Made by a program: the position numbers and the translations under genes. A stretch of 64,000 nucleotides of DNA from Tetrahymena thermophila SB210 (lineage: Eukaryota > Ciliophora > Oligohymenophorea > Hymenostomatida > Tetrahymenidae), in NCBI RefSeq assembly GCF_000189635.1, contig NW_002476278.1, forward strand, positions 1 to 64,000, given 5' to 3'. Positions 24,801 through 35,249 of this stretch are shown piece after piece; position 1 is the stretch's first letter; every line of letters begins with the position of its first letter. The notes under the pieces were generated by a model, which was not told the origin of the DNA, made no database searches, and saw only the letters and a program-made list of their open reading frames with translations.

Positions 24801-26178
24801 AGATTTAACTGGAAATCTTTCAATCAGAATGAAATTAGATAATTTTAAATATTCAAAAGATGATATCGAGTTTGGTAGGTGCCCAGCTACGATTGATATT
24901 GGAGAAAAAATAAATACAAAAACAACCGATTTTGAAGAAGTATGGCAAAAATTACAAGATTCCAAAGAAACTTTTTGGAAAATGCTGATAGCATTTAAAG
25001 AAAAAGGTATATTGCTTGTTTAAATATTATATTTAAAAATTATAAATAAAATTAAGGATGCTTGATTGGATGCAGTGCTGAAGGCGGTACAGAAGCTCTT
25101 GTAAATTTGGATGGTGAAAAAACAGGAATATATTCAGGACATGCCTATTCCATAAATTATTTGATGCAACTTGATTACATTAATTAGGAAGAGAAAGAAA
25201 ATCACAAAAGAGAGAACCCTCATTAAAACCATCGTATATTAATTGTCCGCAATCCATGGGGATATGGTGAATGGTAGCTAAAATGGTCTGAAAATCCAGA
25301 TTATATTGATAAAGTATAACAGTATATGCCAAAAATCAATAAATTCTTTGACGATTAAGAAACAAGATGTAAAAAGCTAGGAATAACTCCTCCTGAGAGG
25401 TAATTTTTTAATTAATATTTGTTACATTTATTTTTAACATAAAAAATTTTAATCTAGATATGAAATGGCAGAAGATGGAAAATTCTTAATCTGCTACAAA
25501 GATTGGAGAAGAATTTTTAATAATTTATTTGTTTGTTTACTTTTTTCTGATGCTTGGAGTGGTTTTAGAATTAAAGGATGTTGGAATAAATAATTTAGTT
25601 CAGGAGCACTCAAAAGATCAGAGCAAAGCTTCAAAGATTTTGCATCGAAAAATCCTTAATTTATAATTGAGCTAAAGAATAAGTCTGGAAATAATGAAAA
25701 AAGTATACCATTTTTTATTAATCTTGCTTAAGATGATGGACGCTTATATAATGGAGAAAAGTATCCTTATGAAAAAATACAATAGAGTATGATGTTATGC
25801 TTATTTGAATTAAAGAATGACCAAAAAAAGCTTGATAAATATTCAGAAGAAAATATGCTATAAAATTCTGGAAAGTATAGTTAAAGAAGAGAAGTTTAGC
25901 TTGATTCAAGATGCTTACTTGAATATGGAAAAAGATATTGTATAGTACCATCTATAAAGAATGAAATCACAAACTCAGAAAATGAGTAGCATTTTTATAT
26001 AAATATTTTTGGTAGATGTAAAAGTGAAGATTTAGTAATCACCAAAGTAAATCAAGACTTTCAGATTAAAGAATTAGGTGTTAATGCTATTAGCTAAATC
26101 GAATATGAAAAAACTTCTGAGTTTAAGAATGTATTAATTCAAGCTGTAAATAAATAACTCCAATAAATAAAAATTTGA
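21837..26178 (+). CDS. Calpain cysteine protease with N-terminal EF-hand-like region
   Basis: Six exons (21837-22535, 22718-23550, 23601-24627, 24682-25006, 25057-25399, 25458-26178) give 1,315 residues. A 66-bp GTA...AG stretch at 23923-23988 may be a further in-frame intron. The catalytic domain is complete: oxyanion Gln and nucleophile Cys in QSKYLGDCWFISAL (Cys about 750-772), IVDNRLPC, NEFWVSLIEKAYAKIH, GDMGQGLQDLTG, His in SGHAYSINYL and Asn in RNPWGYGEW. A C2-like/calpain domain III region follows (FLICYKDWRRIF, WSGFRIKGCW). The first 700 residues carry EF-hand-like loops: DQECTGKITKQGYYD, DYNNEGFIQYEQF and the near-canonical DTGKNGSIDYEE. The protein should be a Ca2+-activated intracellular protease, but with Ca2+-binding loops before the protease, not after it as in classical calpains. 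Confidence 0.95.
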
Positions 26179-26754
26179 TTCTATAAATTAACATTAATTT
26201 TAACATATGAAAATCACATTTCTATTTTAATCTATAAACTAAATTGTATGATATATTTAACATTTCATTTTCAAGCAAAAATGTTGTACATTAAATATTA
26301 TTAAAACAACTAAAATTTGAGAGCAAACAATAATTTTAAAAAATTCAAAAAGTTTAAAGTAAAAATAATAATTACAACATCTAAGATTTATTAATAAATA
26401 TAAAAATTATTTTAAATTTGACACTTCAGAATTTAAAAATATAATCATTATAAGTTAAAAGATTTAATATTAATAATGTTTAAGCATACTTAAAGTTCAA
26501 TAAGGCTTATTTTAAATACTGAGAGAAATATGAATTTCGATTTATGTAAGATAAGAATTTGATATTATTCCTAAATTACTTTTTGTAAAAAACCAAAAAT
26601 AATTTATTAAATTAAAGAAAATATACAATTAATATAAAACAAATAATATAAACTAAATAAAAAAAATATTGGAATATTATAGGAAGTTTTTAATATAATC
26701 TTATAGTTAATATAGCCAAACCAAAATTATGCTCTTTAGTAAGTATATTGTATA
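26179..26754. other. Spacer between convergent genes
   Basis: AT-rich DNA, no coding signal or repeat recognised. Confidence 0.5.
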
Positions 26755-29432
26755 TCATGAATTATTAATAACTATGAATAATATCGAATAAGAGCAAAGT
26801 ATACTTGCAACAATGTACATAAATTGCTTTCTTGAAAAATTAAAAATATCGCTCATAAATTTGTAAAAGCTATACTAATAGAAATCTTAGATTTTACCAA
26901 TTAAATTAGCAACTAAAACAGTGTAGATTAGTTCAGCAATAAGCTCAACAAAGAAAATAACCACAATGCCTGTTTTATGCTCATTAAATGCTTAAATTGA
27001 TTCAACTTGAGTATTGTTTGAGTTGATTGAGGCATTAATACTGATAGAAATAATAACGCAAATCATATGAAGTATATCAGAAAATTAGATCATTTCTAGC
27101 TTGTAGATCATTTAATAAAATATTTATCCTTTTTGTTTTAATTCATGTAAAAGCTATTCTATTTCTTAAAATCCATTAAATTTTTCTTAATTTTTATCTA
27201 AAATTTATTATACTTCTTTTTAATTTAATCCATCTTCAATACTTAAAGGAGGAGGTGGAATAGAAGATTATGCCTTACTTTCATTTTTTTTACTTTTTGG
27301 GTTTCTTTCAATATTTGGATCACTTTAAAAATTGAATTACATTTCTTTAAGTTTCATTTGTAAGAGATTACCACCATCTTTTTCTTACTTTTTAATTTTC
27401 ATGTTTATTTTTTTTTTTAGATCAAACAATTAACTTGCAAATCTAAACTATAAATAATAAACCAATAGTTTATAAAAGAATTTTATAGCAACTATTCCTA
27501 ATCCTAATTTATACTAATTAAATTCTAGGTAGAGGCCTCGATAAGGAAGACTTGCAAAGAATAAAGAGAGGAACTATATTTACCATTGGTACCTTAACTT
27601 CATAATTGAATTTATTGTTACTGGAACTAATTTAATGATTCCAATTAAGGCAGGATAGCCCATACATACTAAATATATGAAGTAAATACTTTAATCAAGA
27701 AGAAATTAAAAAGTTTTAGTTATATTTACTGAAAATATTATTTATAAGATAATACTCACGTAAATCAAAAAAAGACCAAATAATACTTTTAAGAATCTAC
27801 ATTATTTATCATCTGTATGTATAATAGATTAAAGGAATCTATATGTAAATGATTTAGTTTATTTTCTTAATACCTATTCTACATTCCCTCTTTTTGCTGG
27901 TTACTATTAAATGCTTTCAGATAAATTCACTACTTAAGACAAATTTTTAGCATTAACTTCATTATTTTAATTTATATTTGCTGGAATTTATGTTTAAGAA
28001 GACTGTCTACTATGAACAAATATTTATTATGCTATAAATTTCAATTAAATTAATTAAATTAGGATGGATTTATAAATAAAATAAAATGTTTTAAATGAAA
28101 GAAAAAATTTATAAAAAACACTTTACCTTTGAAATTAAACCAACTAATTTAGATAAAAAAAATTGAAAATTTTATTATAATTTAGATCTAATTAATTAAT
28201 TTGCTTAATTTAGAGGTATTTGTGTTTATGTATTTTATTTATATATGTAACATATTTACATTTCTATCTATATATTAATGAATTAAATTAAAAAAAGTAG
28301 TTTAATTAATTAAGCTACAAAATTTTAATAGTATTTATTACCTTCATTTCTTTCATTTGGAAAACTAAGACCTTAAGCTTAAATTTAAATAGGTTTTTCA
28401 TCAAGTGCCATAGGATCTACAAATTGACTGTTATTCTAATTGAAAGTTAACATTTATGTCTGTGATCCTCTATTTTTAGGTGTTCCTACCTCAACTTCTT
28501 CTTTTAAAAAAAATAAAATTTTACAAATGTAAAATAAATATACTTCTTTGATTAAAAAGAGCAAATACTTCGAAATTTTTTGAAGTTTTTAATTTCTTAA
28601 TGTTAATAGAAAGAATTTTAATTATACTTTAATTTTTGTTAGCTGGTGATTTTAAAAATATTGAATTAATTTCTTCATCACTTTGCTTTTATTGTTCAAT
28701 TTAGTGAGAGAGCTGTCTTTTTAATTCATTTTTTTTTTACAATGTCTCATCATACAACTTCTTAACGGTTAAATCAATAATAGCTAATCCACTTGATTCA
28801 GAATCGAAAATACTTTCAAATTGAGTTCGAAGAGATAAATTAAAATATCTAATTCCAAAAAGTATTATGAATAATAGGCCATTTACAATAGGGAGAGAAA
28901 GAAACAAATATGAATTTAACTTTATTCTTTCGCTATCCATAAATAATTCTGCCCAAAATACTCCTATTAAGTAGTTTCCAATGTAATAAATGATTGTTGT
29001 AATATAAGCGCTGTTAAGATTTATTTTATTTAATTATACTAAAACATGCTTAGAAACCATTTTATGAAATAAAAATCCAGAATTAACACTAAATATTGGG
29101 ACACTAATAAATTTAAAAATTTAATAATTCCCAGATGAGATCAAGCTTAATGGAAATAGTGAAGCTGAGCAAAAAAAGAAAAGGATCCTTAAATATTTTA
29201 AGTAGCATTTCTCACTTTATTATTATGTCTTCATTGCTTTATTCAATTTAAGCTTTTTAATAACAATCAACTAATTCTTTAATAATTGCTTCTATTTATC
29301 TATATTAATGTATTAAAAATATTATTAAGTAAGAACAAGTAGATTATGTCTTTTAACTTAGCTCAAAATTAACAAATTTAATATTTTAAGGCAATTAAGT
29401 ATTTTTATGTTATTAAGACTAGGAGCGAGCAT
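26755..29432 (-). CDS. Multi-pass membrane protein, 746 residues, unknown family
   Basis: Three exons (28628-29432, 28342-28500, 26755-28031). About nine or ten hydrophobic segments are visible in two blocks. Block one holds FFFCSASLFPLSLISS, ITTIIYYIGNYLIGVFWAE and FLSLPIVNGLLFIILFGI. A cytosolic-looking Gln/Asn/Ser-rich linker of about 130 residues follows. Block two holds KVLFGLFLIYVSIILQIIF, IYFIYLVCMGYPALIGII, a charged Lys/Glu/Gln coiled-coil-like loop with PPPPL, then FSDILHMICVIISISI, VVIFFVELIAELIYTVLV and a terminal FMYIVASILCSYSILFIVI. I do not recognise the family; transporter, channel or receptor are all possible. The start Met at 29432 is the first in frame; a later Met before block one is possible. 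Confidence 0.75.
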
Positions 29433-30109
29433 GACATCATTTTAAAAACTGTAAATATTTATTAGTAACTAGTTACTTTTTGTTCTTAATTCCTTACCAG
29501 TCATTATATTTGCTTAAAAATTAATTTACAATAATAATTAATAAACTATTTTTTCTCATTTAATTTTTATATTAAATATTTTATTATAAAAAAGTTTTTT
29601 ATTTTTGATATTAGCCTAAATTAGGGATTAACCTAAAATAGATTGTTTCTATTGGATGAATTTTAAAAATAATTAGATTTTAAAATTTTATTTGGTTTAA
29701 TGCCAAAATTTTTGAAAAAATTGATTTTATTTGATTTTAAAATAACGAGGATTTAGAGTTTATCATAAAAATATAATTCAAAAAACTTGATTGTTTATTA
29801 ATTGCTGATTTAAGAATATTTTAAATAAAATTTGATCATAATACCTTTAATTTTTAAATATATAAATATAATAATACACTAATTTTATCATTGATATCTT
29901 AAATATTTTGCATTATGTATTTTAAAATAATTGTTTGAAGTATTTAATGAATTAAGTTAAATATGAAGAGTACAAAAATAATTAATTACAAACAGTTTAA
30001 AGTTTTACCATCAACCAACCCTAGCTAATAATTGTTAATATTAAATTAATTTTTCTTTCTATCCTTTTACTTTCAATGTTAGATAATAGACAATCATAAA
30101 AACAAAGCT
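29433..30109. other. Gene-poor AT-rich spacer
   Basis: No coding signal. It leads directly into the composite tandem repeat. Confidence 0.5.
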
Positions 30110-30870
30110 TAAATGTTGGTTTACATATTTTATTAGATTTTTAAAATGTACTTTTAAATATTAATTTGTGTAATTATTTTAAGGAAAGTGTAAAGTATTA
30201 TTTAACATTTTTTTTTTAGTTTTATTAAAATGAACTCTGAAATATTAATTTGTGTAATCTTTATGGAATGCATAAATTAAATAAGATAAAAATTCAATTC
30301 GGAAAGCTTAATTAAGTATTTATACATATTTTATTAGTTTTTTAAAAAAGAAATTTTAAATATTAATTTCTATAATCATATTTAAGAAAGTTATTAAGTA
30401 TTTAATTACATGTATTTTTAGTGTTTTAAAATGAAATTTGAAATATGCATTAATTAAAAAAGATAAAAATTCAATTCGGAAAGCTTAATTAAATTTATTT
30501 ACATATTTTATTAGTTTTTAAAAGAACTTTTAAATATTAATTTGTATAATCATTTTAAGGAAAGTGCAAGTATTTTTTCTCATGTTTATTTGGTCTATAA
30601 AATGAACTTTGAAATATTAATTTGTGCAATCTTTAAGGAAGGGATAAATTAAAATAGATAAATATTCAATTCGGAAAGCTTAAGTATTTGTTTACATATT
30701 TTTTTAGTTTTTTAAAACGAGTTTTAAATATTAATTTACATCATTATTTTTCTAAAAAGTTTAAGTATTTATTTAGATGTTTTTTAGTTTTTTAAAACGA
30801 ATTTCGAAATATTAATTAATTTGTGTAGTCTTTTTAGGAATGCATGAATTAAAAAAAATAAAAATTCAAC
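30110..30870. repeat. Composite tandem repeat, about four copies of ~190 bp
   Basis: Degenerate direct repeats. Each unit has two related halves: an ~80-bp half with TTTACATATTTTATTAGTTT and TTTAAATATTAATTTGTATA, and a ~110-bp half with TGAAATATTAATTTGTG, GGAATGCATAAATTAA and the landmark ATTCAATTCGGAAAGCTTAA. The landmark recurs near 30292, 30470 and 30663, with a decayed form near 30865. The halves resemble each other, so an ancestral ~90-bp unit probably doubled before the longer unit was amplified. No ORF runs through it. Confidence 0.75.
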
Positions 30871-30950
30871 TCAACTCATTCTTCAAAAAGACTACATAAA
30901 TAATTTAATCTTTTTCAAGCATGTTACATTTTATTTATAACTAAATACAG

Positions 30951-31052
30951 TAATATACCAACCGATTAGAGCCCCCCTAAAAAGTTCAAAAATTGGTCTT
31001 TTTTGATGAGAGGGGGGTTTCTAATATGGGGGGGGCTCTAATTGGTATATTA
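30951..31052. repeat. GC-rich inverted repeat (hairpin, MITE-like)
   Basis: Two arms of about 25-27 bp face each other: TAATATACCAACCGATTAGA with a C-run on the left, and a G-run, CTCTAATTGGTATATTA, on the right, differing by a small indel. A second internal C6/G6 pair lies within about 50 bp of loop. Runs of six to eight G or C are very unusual in this AT-rich DNA. No clear target-site duplication was seen. It may be a small foldback element or a G-quadruplex-forming site. Confidence 0.7.
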
Positions 31053-32490
31053 AGGTAATTAAATTAACTATTATTATTTTTATAATAATAAATAGATTTA
31101 ATTAGGTTTTTTGGATAAATAGCGAAGTCCAAATTTAGAATATTACATTGTGTGTGTGAGAATAATGTTTAGAAATTGATTAATTTTTAGATAGAAAGAT
31201 ATTAGATTTAAAATAATTCTAATTTTAAACTATGACCAAAAAATAAAAGAAATATCTTTGAAATGAATTAAATTAGCATAAAATACAATTATTAAGTTAC
31301 GATAAACTTTTAAGATACGATAATGTAGTTTTATTTTTATTCTTTATTTTTTTGTAAAAGATTTTTCTTATTATAAAAACTGATTTAAATAATAGTTTTT
31401 AGAGATTGGTTGATTGATATAAAAGTTGTTGCTTTGTAAAAATTAGAATCTATATTTAATAACTTTTTTCTTTCACACATATTTATATTATTTGTAATTT
31501 ATATTTTGCAATTTCAAATTGTTTTTTAATGATTATAATTTAGATGTAGAACTATGTCAGGCTAATTTAATACGTAATTTAATTAAGAATTTACTTTATA
31601 AAATCAACAATTAAAATTTTGAGAGATTTATATACTATTGACTAAAGGATAATAATGAAAAATTTCCCCACTCTTACAATGAATTTTGTGAAAATAATTG
31701 GTTCTTAATGAAACCTGAAAGCATGGATGTTAAAATTCTATGAGGAGTAAAACAGTATAATTCATACTATTAAATATTTAAAAGTGGTAGAAAGTTAATT
31801 TATTGAATTAAAAATCTAAAAATATGGCAATCTAAAAGATAATTCCAAAATAGATAGATAGATATATTAATTGATTGATTGATCAATTTGTCTGTCGACC
31901 AAGTGATGATTTATGATATGGACTCATTAAAAGATAGAAAAATCTCCTTAAATAATGAAAAAAGATGTAAATTAGCAGATTGTGAAAATAGAGTAAAAAT
32001 AGTAATAATTTATTAATTTCAATTTTTCTAAAGTCTTCTTCTTATTCAAGGGTTTTTATTCAACATTTAACTCTATCACCTATCACCTGCAAATCACTAA
32101 ATTTTTAGATTAGCAAATTAATTTTTTTAACAAAGTAATAGTAATAGAGCAAATAAATTCAAAACCAGTTGATAAAAATAATCGAATATTGATATAATTG
32201 ATATAAAACAAAAAAAAACCATAATTTTGCTAACCACACCAAAAAAGAAAAAGGAAAAAGAAAAATTTAATTGATTTATAAATCAAAATTCATTTTTCAA
32301 TTATTAATAAAAAAACAGAAAAATAGTCTATATACATACATATATACATCTACTAAAATCATTTGAAATCAAATAAAAATAGCAAAAACAATAAATCAAT
32401 TTTTTCTACTAATTAAGAGTTATTGACTCTGCTTTCAGCTATATTAATTACTTTGACTTCTGACTCATAGCTACAATTATCACTAAAACC
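31053..32490. other. Gene-poor spacer with a short coding-like relic
   Basis: Mostly featureless AT-rich DNA. At 31646-31741 (plus) a short frame reads with protein-like composition (FPHSYNEFCENNWFLMKPES) but is bounded by TGA on both sides; it may be an isolated exon or a relic. A GATA/TTGA simple-sequence patch lies near 31850-31890. Confidence 0.45.
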
Positions 32491-32928
32491 ATGGAATATT
32501 CTCATCGTTCTCGCTCTAATGCTGTTTCCTTTTCTGAACTTCAAAGAAGTCTTTACATGGCTGACGATTCTTATGATAAAGATTTATACCAATTTGAAAG
32601 AGATATAATGAATCATAGTTACCCATCACATAATTCTAATTATTACAATTAGTTCAAAAAAACTAGCTAACAGAGCTTAGCTACAGATGAAAACGGGCTT
32701 TCCTCATATAATTGTTTAAATGAGGGATCTGAAAATGAGTATAACTTAAATATTCATTCTAAGACATGCCTTGATAATAGTCGATAAGTCTCTATTGATA
32801 ATTTAAGATCTACTGAAGATCTTAAGGTTATCAGTGAAATTTTTATGAAAAACCTAAACATCCATGAAACTAAAATAGGAGGAAATAATGATTCCAACAT
32901 CCCTACTGCTAAATTGATTTAAAATTGA
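32491..32928 (+). CDS. Ser/Asn-rich protein, 145 residues, unknown function
   Basis: Single exon starting ATGGAATATTCTCATCGTTC and ending at TGA. The composition is polar: SHRSRSNAVSFSELQRSLYM, then Tyr/His/Asn-rich, then DLKVISEIFMKNLNIHETK. Codon use is more balanced than in neighbouring genes (CGT, CGC, GGG, several C-ending codons; only four TAA/TAG Gln codons), which argues for a real, possibly well expressed, gene. I do not recognise it. It stands alone in a gene-poor island. Confidence 0.7.
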
Positions 32929-34528
32929 AACTCAATAGTCAGTAAAAGGGCATTTAAAAAAGCAATAAAACATCTACTAATATTTAAAAAAACATGATTA
33001 TTAAAGAAAAAATTACAGTAGTGATAATGATGATAATAATAATAATTAACATATAAATCTAGTAAATATAAATAATATATTACAACTTTATCATTAAATT
33101 TTAAAATATAAAACAAACGAAATAACAAACTAAATAACAAATAATAAAACTAACTAAATAATTAACTAACTAAAACTAGTTAGAAATCATATGAATAAAA
33201 AAATTGTAAAAAGGATTCAGTCATATGATGTCAAAAAAACATGAATTATTATTTATAAATAAATTAATATAAATCTATTTTAGCTTTGTTCTTTTTCTTT
33301 GAAAACAGCAATATTGCTAAAAAACAAAATTTATTATTAAAATCAAATTAAAATTGTAAAAATATAATTTTGTTATCTTAAAAAATATTTTTACAAATTA
33401 TTTATTCCATTTTTTGTATGTATTTTACTATTTTAGCTGTATGTATTTCTGTTAATTCTATTTATATAAATGTAAATAAATAAATAAATTTATTGTCTTA
33501 TATTTAAACAAAGAAACAAATACATATAATTATTTAGATAACTTGTTTTTTTCAAACATCTAAAATCAATCAATCATTGTCACAATCAGCCAATCTTTAA
33601 AATTCCTAATAAATCTATGAATAAATAAATTTTTTAATAAAATTAACTTTATTTAGCATTTCCTTGATTTGTTTTTGGATTTTAGTATAAAAAGGGTTTT
33701 CAAGATCATGCGTATCTCAATTTTTATTGTTAATTTGTTCAATAAATCTTAAAAGGATTTCTCTGGGGAAAGGCATTTGCCATAAAAATTTTATTACAAC
33801 TAATTAAATTATGAAAATTTATAAAATTGTAAGATAATCTTAATACCAAATCAATACTGGTGAGATCAATCAATTTTATATCACCAATTAAATAATCTTA
33901 CTAGCTAATAAGATTGCAAATTAATTTATTATATTTTCTCAAGCAACTGACATTAAATTTTTGTATTTTAAAAGTCGTTTTTTATTTTAATTGTAACTAG
34001 AAATAGTTTTATTTTATTTCTATTTTTAATAATATTTATTTCGAGTCGTCTATTTTAAAATTTGAAATTCTTAATACTAGTAAAAAAAAAATTCAAAATT
34101 ATATTTGATTTTCTTTAATAAACTCCAGAAATTTATTATTGAAATCAAAACAAAAATCATTCGAATAAATATCCAATATCATTTCAAATCAAATCAATCA
34201 ATAAATCAGTTAGCTCACCTTTTCTATTTTAAATCTCAGGAAAATTATTAAAAAACTCAAACTATTAAGCTATGCTGACAATATAAATATAATAATGATT
34301 TTTATTTACAATTTTTAAAATCAATCAGCTTTTTATTCTTAAAATTTTTACAAATTTTATTGTTTTTTAGTACATTTTGGTAATAGATATCAAATATTTT
34401 AATGGTTAATTAATAATTTTTTAAAATGCCACCAAATAGTTTTTTATAAATACAATACATAAATATATTTATTTCTAATAAGGCATTTCACAAAATATTT
34501 ATTTATTTGTGGGAATTTGTTAAGCATT
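32929..34528. other. Gene-poor spacer, 1.6 kb
   Basis: AT-rich DNA with simple-sequence patches (GATAAT near 33025, AACTAACTA near 33150). It contains one coding-like relic on the minus strand, listed separately; otherwise nothing recognised. Confidence 0.5.
33648..33793 (-). pseudogene. Coding-like relic of an unknown protein
   Basis: One minus-strand frame reads LWQMPFPREILLRFIEQI, then an in-frame TGA, then DTHDLENPFYTKIQKQIK. The composition on both sides is protein-like and quite unlike translated intergenic DNA here. The TGA sits where Trp (TGG) would fit. No start or complete exon structure could be built, so I read it as a decayed gene fragment. The family is not recognised. Confidence 0.35.
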
Positions 34529-34912
34529 TCAAATCTTTTTTAATTTTTTGTTTTTATTTAATTTATTTGCTTTGCTTTTTCCTTTATTCTTAGCATTATC
34601 TATATCTGAGTCGATAGAATTGCTCTGCTCGTTCTCTGACTCGCTGATACATTCTGATGATGCATTACTAATTTCTAACTGAGATTGACTTTCCTTTTTT
34701 TTTTTATTTCCCCTTGTAGGCATTTTTCTTCTCAGTCCTCTGGAGGAAGAAGGTTTGTTGGATTTTTAATCTTATGTATTATTAATTTAATCTTCTTTTT
34801 CTTATGTTTATTAGTTCTGGTTAATTTCATTTTCAGATATATCCTATCCTTAATTAATCTATGTGAACAAATCATTAAATTCCTTTTTATTTTGTTTTGT
34901 GAAAAACTTCAT
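34529..34912 (-). CDS. Small Gln/Ser/Lys-rich nuclear-like protein, 127 residues
   Basis: Single exon with TAA/TAG as Gln. It opens MKFFTKQNKKEFNDLFTQIN, passes through a Gln/Asn-rich stretch, then a basic patch (SSSRGLRRKMPTRGNKKKK), an acidic Ser/Glu/Asp stretch (SSECISESENEQ) and a Lys-rich tail (KNKGKSKANKLNKNKKLKKI). Alternating basic and acidic low-complexity blocks resemble small chromatin or nucleolar proteins; this is inference. The standard code would start it at an internal Met (34723), but the coding character continues 63 codons upstream through several TAA/TAG codons. Confidence 0.75.
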
Positions 34913-35183
34913 TTCCCTTGCCCTATTAATAGCTAATAATAAATAAACTTAATTAGTTGTTGTTACAATGAAATTTTATTTAAATTTCACATATAAATTG
35001 AACTAAGTAATCAAAAAAATAATTATAATAACAAGATAAGACAGTTTAATATAATTAGGAATTTACTCATTTAACACCAGAAATTAATTTACTGATTAAG
35101 AATAAATAATAAATTTAAATAAAATAAAAAATTTAAATAAGCAAGTTTTATTCAAATTATTTTTAATAAATAAATTCATAAAA

Positions 35184-35213
35184 TCATTCAAAATATGTTA
35201 AGAACGGGTCTAT

Positions 35214-35249
<36 letters not shown>

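Noticed and set aside
34685-34936. 83-codon plus-strand ORF with hydrophobic composition
   Set aside because: Antisense shadow of the 127-residue Gln/Ser/Lys-rich gene, whose opposite strand naturally reads Phe/Leu-rich.
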